From assembly GCF_000974765.1 (NCBI RefSeq), contig NZ_BBWU01000014.1, positions 1-40,663 on the forward strand: a DNA stretch of 40,663 bases, read 5' to 3'. The notes under the pieces are model-generated. The model was not told where the DNA came from. It worked only from the letters and a program-made list of their open reading frames with translations, and searched no databases. The translations under genes were made by a program, and so were the position numbers. Below are positions 23,426 to 32,600 of this stretch, piece after piece (within the stretch, counting starts at the first letter, position 1; each line of letters opens with the position of its first letter). This DNA is from Sphingomonas changbaiensis NBRC 104936 (GTDB lineage: Bacteria; Pseudomonadota; Alphaproteobacteria; Sphingomonadales; Sphingomonadaceae).

Positions 23426-24661
23426 TCAGGCGGGATTGCCCGAGCGGAGCAGTTTTATCAAAAACGCGTCATATTTGCGAATCGCGTCCTTCATTTCAGC
23501 TTCATACCCGTAGACGTTATAGACGCCTGCCACGCCGGCCTGCGTGCCGGAAATATGGTTCGTGAGGCGCTCGCGGACCTCTAAAGGCACTTTGAGGCTC
23601 TGGAGCACGGTCGTGAAGGTACGGCGAAGGTCGTGCAGCTTGTACGGCTTCACGCCCTTCAAGGTGGCGTCGAAGGCCTTCTTTGCCTTGCTCCACCCAT
23701 TGAACACGGTGGAGGGCTTTCCGCGTACGCTCTCCGTCCTGGCGGGGAAGAGGTACTGGTTCTGCTTAGCCCAGTCCGGGATGGCCTCGAACACTTGCTT
23801 CGTGAGCGATCCGTACGGGTAGCGGTGCTCTAGGCCGTTCTTGGTGACAGTACCCGGAAGGGTGATGGTGCCGGGCGCAATCCACTCCCATTCGTAGGAA
23901 GCGGTTTCCTGCCGTCGCTGGCCTCCTAGAATGAGGAGCGCGACGATCGGGCCGAACGGGTAGGGGTAGGCGAGGGCCTTTGAGAGCACCTCGTTGAGCT
24001 CGGCTTCGGACAGTGCCCGCTTGGGCTTTGCTGCCTTCTGTTTGAGGTGAGCGGTTCCCTGCGACTGGGGCGGCTTTAAGGCCGAGATGGGCGAGGCGTC
24101 GATATACCCCTCGTTCGCGCACCACGAAAAGAAGGCCTTAGCGCTCGTGAGCACGTGGGCCTTCATGCTCTTGGCGGTGATGCCTTCGAGCACGCCGGAT
24201 ACGTCTCGCTTCTTGATTGTGGTGAGCCGGCGATCCTTGAATGGGAATCGCGCGAGGTGCTTCTTGTAGTCGCTAATCGTGCGCGGCCGGTTCTTGTCCT
24301 CGCACGCTTTGAGGTACTTCTCGACGGCCGTATCCCAGGTGATGGTATTCGGCTTCTCGTATGTACCGAGGGTCTTCTTAGCGAGGAGCTTGCGCGCCTC
24401 GTCCCGTGCGGTGGCAAGGCCAATGCGCGGGTACTGACCGATCTTTTGGCGTGCGCCACTGCCCACGAGGGCAATGAACGTGCGAGTGCCCTTCGGGGAG
24501 ACCCGTACGCCAAGACCCTTCTCTATGGTGTCCCAATAGGTCGTTGTGCCGCTCGCCGGGAGCGGCAGCCGCTTGACGGCGGCATCGCTCAAGGCAAGTT
24601 TGTTTGGCACCGATTTGGCACTCCTCATGCTGCGGTAAAATGAGCTATCATCCTGCATCAT
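23426..24661 (-). CDS. int: Tyrosine-type site-specific integrase
   Basis: 411 residues. The N-terminal arm-binding domain (DUF4102 type) begins KLALSDAAVKRLPLPASG near residue 21, followed by a core-binding domain and a catalytic domain. Catalytic residues by count: Arg249 in GGQRR, His343 and Arg346 in HDLRRTF, His369 in TNHISG, and nucleophile Tyr381 in GVYNVYGY. All are present, so the enzyme should be active. It integrates the element into tRNA-Lys. The gene is 79 bp from attR and reads inward. Start may be ATG 24661, 24658 or 24628; the last two are in frame. One arm-type site lies within its first codons. Confidence 0.95.
   Translation of the reverse strand: MMQDDSSFYRSMRSAKSVPNKLALSDAAVKRLPLPASGTTTYWDTIEKGLGVRVSPKGTRTFIALVGSGARQKIGQYPRIGLATARDEARKLLAKKTLGTYEKPNTITWDTAVEKYLKACEDKNRPRTISDYKKHLARFPFKDRRLTTIKKRDVSGVLEGITAKSMKAHVLTSAKAFFSWCANEGYIDASPISALKPPQSQGTAHLKQKAAKPKRALSEAELNEVLSKALAYPYPFGPIVALLILGGQRRQETASYEWEWIAPGTITLPGTVTKNGLEHRYPYGSLTKQVFEAIPDWAKQNQYLFPARTESVRGKPSTVFNGWSKAKKAFDATLKGVKPYKLHDLRRTFTTVLQSLKVPLEVRERLTNHISGTQAGVAGVYNVYGYEAEMKDAIRKYDAFLIKLLRSGNPA
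24603..24622 (+). repeat. Right arm-type double repeat (probable integrase site)
   Basis: TTTGGCACC-GAT-TTGGCACT, the partner of 12705-12724, with 3 mismatches in the middle only. It overlaps the first codons of the integrase, so integrase binding here could also repress its own gene. Confidence 0.65.
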
Positions 24662-24713
24662 GATAGCACCAGCCTCGGATTTTTAAGGGTTTTTGAGTGC
24701 CTCTGGTCAGTAT

Positions 24714-24722
24714 GTTCACTAT
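24714..24722 (-). promoter_or_regulatory. Possible repressor half-site upstream of the integrase
   Basis: ATAGTGAAC on the minus strand, identical to 20841-20849 beside the repressor gene. It lies 53 bp before the integrase ATG. A 9-bp match could be chance, so this is tentative. Confidence 0.3.
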
Positions 24723-24740
24723 GACCTGCTGAAACCGAGA

Positions 24741-24788
24741 ACTCTTAATCAGCGGGTCCTAGGTTCGAGCCCTAGTGCGTCCACCACT
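24741..24788 (+). repeat. attR: 48-bp direct repeat (tRNA-Lys 3' half)
   Basis: Identical to 12616-12663. Only the 3' half of tRNA-Lys is present, without D-arm or promoter, so it is not a second tRNA gene. The host sequence resumes after 24788. Confidence 0.95.
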
Positions 24789-24883
24789 CCCCACCGCGAT
24801 CGAAATCCAAGCCTGACAGAAGTTTAGGATTGCGTAACCATCCCGGATGGGTTGAAATGGCTCCCGAGCGTCAAAAGGCGCCA

Positions 24884-24930
24884 CTGATTCCGGGACGGGC
24901 GCCCCGGAACCGAGAACGGAATCAGGGGGA
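24884..24930 (+). promoter_or_regulatory. Hairpin abutting the tpsB ribosome-binding site
   Basis: CTGATTCCG (24884-24892) pairs perfectly with CGGAATCAG (24917-24925), and the inner GGGCGCCCC can fold as well. The stem ends directly at GGGGGA (24925-24930), the ribosome-binding site for GTG 24936. It could limit ribosome access to the first gene of the secretion operon. Confidence 0.45.
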
Positions 24931-24935
24931 ACTCG

Positions 24936-26675
24936 GTGGGCGCCTTGCTCAAACCCGCGCGTGCGGGAAGCATCGGACTATTTCTATTCACGGCGACGTC
25001 TGTCTTTGCACAGACCGCACCGCCGCCGCCGATCGCGCCGCCAACCCGCGAGGAAGTGTCCCCGCCCGCGCCGAGCGCGCCGCCCGCCGCGCGCGTGAAG
25101 ATCGAAGGCGGCATCGAGCGCGCGCCCTGTCCGCTCGATGATCCGGCCTACAAGGATGTGAAAGTCACCGTCACATCGGCGGTGTTCAATAACCTGAAGG
25201 GCGTCACCCCGGACGAGCTGGAGCCGGCCTATCGCGCCTATCTGGGCCAGGAGCGGCCGATCAGCGTCGTCTGCGACATTCGCGACGCCGCCGCGACGGT
25301 GCTGCGCAACAAGGGCTATCTCGCCGCCGTCCAGGTGCCGACGCAGAAGATCGAAAATGGCCAGGTCCGGTTCGAGGTGCTGTATGCGCGGCTGGTCGCG
25401 GTCCGCGTGCGGGGCGAGGCGGGGCGTGCCGAAGGACTGATCGGCTCTTATCTGGAGCCGCTGACGAAGCAGGAGGTGTTCAACCGCAACGAAGCGGAAC
25501 GCTATCTGCTGCTGGTCCGCGACCTGCCGGGCTATGAAGTGCGGCTGACGCTGCGGCCGGCCGGCACCGGACCCGGCGAGCTGGTCGGCGACGTGACGGT
25601 GGTGCGGACGCCCTATCTGATCGACCTGAACATCCAGAACCTGGCTGCGCATGATACCGGCCCCTGGGGCGGGCAGCTGCGCGCGCAATTCTTCGGGCTC
25701 ACCGGCCTGGGCGACCGCACCAGCATCGCCTTCTATTCGACGTCCGATTTCGACGAGCAGCAAATCCTGCAGCTAAGCCACGACTTCCGGCTGGGCGGCG
25801 AGGGGCTGACGCTGGGCGCCCACTTCAACTACGCCTGGACACGGCCGGATATCGCCCCGCTGACGCCGGGCGGCGCCCGGCCCGACATTCTCGCCCACAC
25901 GCTGTTCGCCAATGCCGAAGCGAGCTACCCCTTCGTCCGCACCCAGGCGGCCAATCTGCGCGGCGCGGTCGGGCTCGATTTCGTCAACCAGAATGTCCGC
26001 TTCGCGGGCATGCCCCTCAATCGCGACCGGCTGCGTGTGCTCTATCTGCGGCTGGACGCGGATGCGACCGATCCGACGCTGGGCGCGGTTCCCGGCTGGC
26101 GACTGACCGGCAGCCTCGAGCTCCGCCACGGCCTGGATATCTTCGATGCATCGGAACGCGGCATCGTCGCGGGACGCACGCCGCAGAGCCGGGCGAACGG
26201 CGATGCAGAGGGAACGCTGATCCGCGCTGCGGCGACCGGCGAGGTGCAGGTGGCACCAAACATCAGCTTCTCGCTGTCTCCGCGCGCGCAGATCGCGTTC
26301 GATCCATTGCTCAGCTTCGAGCAGATTTCGGGCGGCAATTACACGGTTGGCCGCGGCTATGATCCGGGCACGATCATCGGCGACAGCGGCTTCGGCTTCT
26401 CGGCCGAGCTGAAGGTCAATCAGTGGGCGCCGTTCCCGGGCCGCGAGATCGCGCTGCAGCCGTTCGTGTTCGTCGATTCCGCCTGGGTCTGGACCAAGGA
26501 CGCGCCGGACGGACGGAACAATCTCGTCTCGCTGGGCGGCGGCATCCGCTCCAGCCTGTTTAACCGCGCCCGGCTCGACCTGACCCTCGCTGTGCCGACC
26601 AAGCGGGCCGGCTTGCAGGCCCAGCGCGGCGACGTCCGCTTCCTTGTCTCGCTCACCACCAAGCTGCTTCCATAA
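24936..26675 (+). CDS. Two-partner secretion outer-membrane transporter (TpsB, ShlB/FhaC/HecB family)
   Basis: 579 residues from a GTG start preceded by AGGGGGA. A signal peptide (GSIGLFLFTATSVFAQ) and a Pro-rich linker come first, then two POTRA domains: about residues 55-145 (GVTPDELEPAYRAYLG, AAATVLRNKGYLAAVQVP) and about 147-225 (VAVRVRGEAGRAEGLIGSYL). A 16-strand barrel fills the rest, with the conserved loop-6 motif as VGRGYDPG near residue 470, a variant of VRGY. TpsB proteins recognise the TPS domain of their partner in the periplasm and thread it to the surface. The partner gene follows after 12 nt. The start lies about 150 bp right of attR, so the operon is host DNA at the insertion edge. 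Confidence 0.9.
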   Translation: MGALLKPARAGSIGLFLFTATSVFAQTAPPPPIAPPTREEVSPPAPSAPPAARVKIEGGIERAPCPLDDPAYKDVKVTVTSAVFNNLKGVTPDELEPAYRAYLGQERPISVVCDIRDAAATVLRNKGYLAAVQVPTQKIENGQVRFEVLYARLVAVRVRGEAGRAEGLIGSYLEPLTKQEVFNRNEAERYLLLVRDLPGYEVRLTLRPAGTGPGELVGDVTVVRTPYLIDLNIQNLAAHDTGPWGGQLRAQFFGLTGLGDRTSIAFYSTSDFDEQQILQLSHDFRLGGEGLTLGAHFNYAWTRPDIAPLTPGGARPDILAHTLFANAEASYPFVRTQAANLRGAVGLDFVNQNVRFAGMPLNRDRLRVLYLRLDADATDPTLGAVPGWRLTGSLELRHGLDIFDASERGIVAGRTPQSRANGDAEGTLIRAAATGEVQVAPNISFSLSPRAQIAFDPLLSFEQISGGNYTVGRGYDPGTIIGDSGFGFSAELKVNQWAPFPGREIALQPFVFVDSAWVWTKDAPDGRNNLVSLGGGIRSSLFNRARLDLTLAVPTKRAGLQAQRGDVRFLVSLTTKLLP

Positions 26676-26687
26676 AGGAACCTTGTC

Positions 26688-29600
26688 ATGCGTACGACCG
26701 ACAAGAGCCGCTTCTTCCGCCGCGCAGCGACCGGCACGTCCGCATTGGCGCTCGCCACCGCCCTGGCGGCCAGCCCCGCCCATGCCCAGGCATCGCCATC
26801 CTATAACGCGCCCGATCCGACGGTCGTCTCGGGTTCGGTCACGTTCACCCGCAACCAGACGCCGGGGGTCGAGACCTACAATGTCCAGTCGCCGACGGCG
26901 GTGCTGGATTTCACGCCCAGCGACACCAATGGCACCGGCGTCATCAATTTCCAGAATGCCGGCTCCACGGTCACCTACCAGGGATCGTCGAACTTCACGC
27001 TGCTGAACCGCATCGTGCCGACCAATCCGGCGCGCGCGATTCAGTTCAACGGCACGGTGCGCAGCCTGGTCAACTCGGCTCCCGGCGGCGCGGTCTGGTT
27101 TTACAGCCCGGGCGGCATCATCGCGGGCAGCGGTGCGGTGTTCGACGTCGGCAGCCTGCTCTTGTCGACCGGCGACCCGACCGGCGGCTCCGGCACGATC
27201 GGGTCGACGACCAGCTTCACGCTGAACAGCGCAGCGAACAGCAACGCGGCGGTGACGATCCAGCCGGGCGCGCAGATCACCGCGACGCCGGAGGGAAGCT
27301 ACATCGCGCTGGTCGCGCCGGTCATCAACCAGAACGGCGCAGTCCGCGTGAACGGTTCCGCCGCCTATGTCGCGGCCGAGCAGGCGACGCTGTCGATCAA
27401 CCAGGGCCTGTTCGACATCAGTGTCGCGGTCGGCTCCGACGGCAACGGCACCCCGCTGACACACAACGGCACCACCACCGGGCCGGCGAGCACCGGAAGC
27501 AGCGACCAGCAAGGCATCTTCATGGTCGCGGTGCCCAAGAACACCGCCATCACGATGCTGATCGCGCCGAACGGGCAGCTTGGGTTCGATGTCGCGAACG
27601 GTGCGACGGTCGAGAATGGCGCGGTTTACTTGCAGGCTGGCGGAGATCTCAGCGTCAATCCGGCTCAGACGGACATCGCAAACCGAATCAGGAGCCTGCC
27701 TTTCTCTGCCCAGCCCGCGAGTATCGATCTGCGGCCGGCCAACGTGACCTCGCCCATCGCCGCCCAGGCGAAGACCGACATCTTCGTGTCAAACAATGAC
27801 GCTCTCGCGCCGGTCGCACTGAGCAACAGCGCCTATTTTGTCGCCGGACACAGCGCGACGGTGCAGGTGGCGCAGAATGGCACGCTGACCGCGGGCGGCA
27901 CGGTGACGGTCCAGTCCTACAGCTCGGCCACCAACACAGCAGGGTTCACTGCCCTGAGTGGCTCCACAGTAACCATAAACGGCGACCTGAACGTGCGTGC
28001 GGATCCCTATGGCCCGCGCGGCGTCTCTTTTTTCGCGACCGACTTCACCAAGTCGGGAAGTGCAACCCTGGACGTCAGCGGCGGCAGCTTAACGGCAGGG
28101 GCGGTCATTGTCGCCAGCCTCGCCACCGTTCCGTCGAACACGCCCGAGGCCGCCACGGTGGCTGGCCCTTCGCTCGTCAACGTGACGGGCGGAGGATCGC
28201 TGCAGGCGACCGAGCTGTCCGTCGACGCTTCGGCGGTGCTTTCGGGAGGCGTGGCGACGGGCGGCACGGCGACCCTGAACATCGACGACGGATCGCTGAC
28301 CACTACCGCGGACCTAGCGATCAGGGCGGGCGCGTTCAGCGACGGCTCGAAAGCTGCCGGGAGCGCTGACGCGGGCACAGCGCAGGCCCTGTTCGGCCCA
28401 GGAGGAGGATCGGCTGACATTGGCGGCTCGGCAACGATCACAGCCGCAGCAACGACCGGTCAGCCGTCATCCGCGGGGAATGTCGGGCCAAGCGCGATCG
28501 GCGGCAACGCCCTCCTGAGCATCGTCGCTCCGTCGGGCGCGGCCTCCACCAGCTTCAAGGCCGCAAGTCTTTCGATGTCATCGGACGCGATCGGAGCGTC
28601 TGGCAACCAGGCTAATGCAGGAGGCGCGCGTGCGGGGTTCACCCGGATCGACCAAGCTACCGGTACGGTCAGCTTCGCAGGCGAGGTCGGCCTGACCTCC
28701 ACTGCAGCCGCTGGCTCGGGCTCTTCTGTTCCGGGAAGTGCCGGCGGCAGTGCCACGGCAGGCAGCGTGCAGATCGACGTGCACGGCGGCACGCTGATGA
28801 TGGGCGCAGGTAATTTCCGCACGGCAGCGACAGGTGGCAACGGCGGTGCGGGGCCAAATGCAACGACGCCCGGCGGCGCCGGTGGGAATGTTTTGGCGGG
28901 CGGCGGCGTCTCGCTCTCTGCGAGCGGCGGCGGCACGATCACTGCCGCTTCAGTCTCCCTCGATTCGTCAGCGTTCGGCGGCACCGGCGGCGACGGTTTC
29001 AGCGGCACGGGTCTGGCAGGGTCCGGCGGTTCGGCGGCGGCGTCCAACGCCCAGATCAGCACCAGCGGCTCCGGCACGATCGCGCTCGGTTCGACGCTGA
29101 TTTTCGCGAATGCAACGGGCGGGTACAGCGGCGCCGGTCTTGCGCAGCCCGGCGGTGCGGGAGGCATGGCCAAGGCCGCGAACGCATCTGTTGTGGCCAC
29201 TGCCGGTACGATCAAGCTTGCAACGGTCGACATCCGCAGCGATGCGAACGGCGGATTTGGCTCGGCCGACGGCAGCAACGGTGGAAACGGGTCTTCGGGC
29301 TTCGCGTTGATTGAAGCCACGGGTGGCGGCGTCGTCAACATTCTCGGCGGTTCGCTCAACATTTCGGCCCAAGGCTTCGGCGGATCGGTGAACGGCTCCG
29401 GAGCGGGGGCGCAGGGATTTGGCGGTTCTGCGCTCATACTCGCCGATGGCAGCAGCACCGTCGATTCCGCGGCGACATTCGTCAGCCTCGACGCGAGCGG
29501 CAATGGCGGGACGGCCGGATCGGGCAATGGCGGCATGGGTTCGGGCGGCACCGCCATTGCTCAATCAAACGGCGGCACGATTACACTCGCCAGTGGCTTT

Positions 29601-32600
29601 GATGCACGCGCGACCGGCAACGGCGGCTCGGCTTCGGGCAGCGGCGACGGCGGCATCGGCATCGGCGGCCTGGCAACGTTCGGCACGTTCGGGACGTCGG
29701 CTGCGAACAAGGCGGCCGTTGGCGATCTCAGGCTCGACGCGTCCGGCAACGGTGGTTCCTCGACTGGCGGCAAGGGTGGCGATGGTATCGGCGGCGCACC
29801 CGTGGATGCCGTCAATGGGCCGTTCGACAAGGGCGTCTATCTCTTCGCCAACAGCGGCACCGTCTCAGTCGGTGGCACCGTGAATGCTGCAGCAGAGGGT
29901 TTCGGGGGAAGCGGCCGATCCGGCGGGGGCGCCGGCAAAGGTGGGTTTGCCAGCCTGTCATCGGATGCTGGAAGCACTCTGACGATCGCGGGAGCTCTAT
30001 ACATGACCGCCGACGCGACGGGCGGATCAAGCAATTTCCTGGCCGGCAGCGGCCGTGCGGGTACGGCAGGCGCGCTGGCCAACGGCGCGGTCGACATTGG
30101 CGGTCAGTCCATCCTCTCCGCCAACGGGTCGGGCGGCGCCCAGACAGGCACGACCGCGTCGACACCCGGCGATGGTTTCGGCGGATTCGCCAATGCTTAT
30201 GCCAGAAATGGCACACTTACATTCCGGGATGCAGTGACCCTGAACGCCCGGGGCGAGGGCGGATCGGCGTCCGTTGGCGATGGAGGAAGCGGCACCGGCG
30301 GCATCGCGCTGATCGGCACGGGCGTTATCGATTCTCCCGCGAGCCCGACTGCCCTCACCAAGGTGGCGGGTTTCGCGTCTTTGGATTCGTCAGGCATCGG
30401 TGGCTTTGGAGACGCGACCAACGGCATCGGCGGCCTGGGCCTCGGCGGTTTCCCGGCGAACACGGATGTCGGACCTTTCGACAAGGGAAGCTATGTCACT
30501 GCCCTTGGCGGGACCACGCAGCTGAATGGGGGCGTCGCCCTCGAGTCCACCGGCAGGGGCGGTGGCGGCGGTAAGGCAGCGGGCGACGGCAAGGGCGGCT
30601 TCATCAGCGTCTATGCTGCAGGCGGCGATATCGGCGTGCCGGGCGCATTCTCGATCGATGCGTCGGGCGAGGGCGGTTTCGGCCTGGGCAGCCAGGGAGC
30701 GGTCGGCGGCAACGGCTTTGGCGGCGCCGTTAGCATGTTCGCCAGCTCCGCTGGACAATACGGCGTTGCGGTCGGCACGCCGAGTTCCGTCACGCTGGGG
30801 AGCATCGTAATCAACGCCGATGGCGAAGGCGGCGACGGCGGCATCGGCGCCATTGGAGCCGCCGGCGGCGCCGGCGGAAACGGCACGGGCGGGGATATCC
30901 GGCCCATCGCCGAGGCCGGCAGCGGCACGCTCGTCACCGGCGACATCACGATGGGGATTACCGGCGAAGGCGGCAGCGGCGGGCAGGGCGGCGACGCGGC
31001 ACCGTCCGGCGGTATCGGCGGCAATGGCGGGCGCGGCGGCAACGGCACCGGCGGCTTCACGAATTTCGGCACGGCGAGCGGCCCGGACACCGCCAGCAAC
31101 ACCGGCAACGCGACGCTCGGCAATGTTCAGGTCGCGGTGCTCGGTGCCGGCGGCGCCGGAGGCGAGGGGATCGCCGGCGGTAATGGCGGCGCCGGCGGCG
31201 AAGGCATCGGCGGCACGGCCACGCTGCTCTCGCGCGGCGCGCCCGTGACGACGCAGGCCGTCAACCTGATCGGCGTGGCGATCGGCGGCAATGGCGGTGC
31301 CGGCGCGACGGCTGGTGTCGGCGGCAACGCGAGCGGCGGCGACATCGGCCTGCTTGCGACCAATCGCTTCCAGCGGACCGAGCGCGGCGGGGTGACCGGC
31401 ACCGCCTTGTCGGTTTCAGCCTTCGCGCAAGGCGGCGGCGGCAGCGTCGGCGGCTCGACGACTGCAGGACAGGTCTCTGCGCAGGTCACGCAGGCCGACG
31501 TGACGCTCGACAGCCTGGACCTGTTCACTTTCGGTCTCGACGGCACGGCAGCGGGGGCGGAATCCGCGCTGCTGGTCGACGCCGGCACGCTGACGGTCAA
31601 CAACCAGGTCTCGGTCAGCACCGTCGGCGATCTGCGCTTCGGCGCCGTCAATGGCGGCGCGCTGAAGGCGAACAGCCTGCTCCTGAGCGCGAGCGGGTCG
31701 CTGCTCCCGCCGGCGAGCGGCACGCCCGGTACGGTCGACATCACCAACAGCTTCTCGGCGACCTTCGGCGGCGATTTCGTCACCGCGTCGAACTTCAGCA
31801 CCGCCGGCTTCTTCGAAATCCAGGCCGGCGGCCAGTTGCAGGTCGGCGACGTGAGCTCCGGCGGCAGTGCAAGCCTGTCCAGCACCGGCGGTAGGGTGAC
31901 CGCCGGAAACATCGTGGCGGGCCAGGGCATCAACGTCGATGGTCAGGCCGGCCTGTCGGTCGGCGATCTCGATACCGAAAGCGGTTATGGCAGCGTCACG
32001 CTGCGTTCCGCCGACGGCGATATCTCTGCCGGAAGCATCCGGTCGGGCGACAGCGTCTTCGCTTTCGCCGGCGGCAACATCAGCACCCAGGACGTGACCG
32101 CCGCGCTGGGCGACCAGTCGCTCGTGTCCGGCACGGTCGAGATCGGCGCGTCGGGGACGACCACGCTGGGGAACATCAAGGCCGTTTCCGTCAATATATC
32201 CCCGGATGAGGGCCTGATGGGGCCGTCAGGCGACGTCCACACCGGTGCGATCAAGGCGGAACGGATCGAGGTTGCCGGGGGCGGCAATGTCACGACCGGC
32301 GATCTGCAGACCGGGGATTTCTACAGCGGCATTTCGACCGGCGAGGATTTCCTCGTCGGCGTCGGTGCGGGCGGCAATGTCCAGACCGGCAACATCGCCA
32401 GCCTCGATTATGTCGGGCTGGAATCGGTGACTGGCAGCGTCTCGACCGGCTCGATCTCGATGGGCAAGAGCGCGCTGCTGCTCGCCAAGACCGATGTCTC
32501 CACCGGAGCGATCACCGGCGGAACGGGGCCGAACAACGACATCTTCATATCGAATGTCAGCATCATCGAGAGCGATCCCGATTTTGCCGGGCTTGGCGTG

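Noticed and set aside
24741-24788. Second tRNA-Lys
   Set aside because: Only the 3' half is present; D-arm and 5' acceptor strand are missing. It is the attR copy.
28460-31933. Long Pro-rich open frames on the minus strand inside tpsA
   Set aside because: They are the antisense of Gly codons (GGC/GCC), have no ribosome-binding sites, and the sense strand has a continuous 2514-residue protein.
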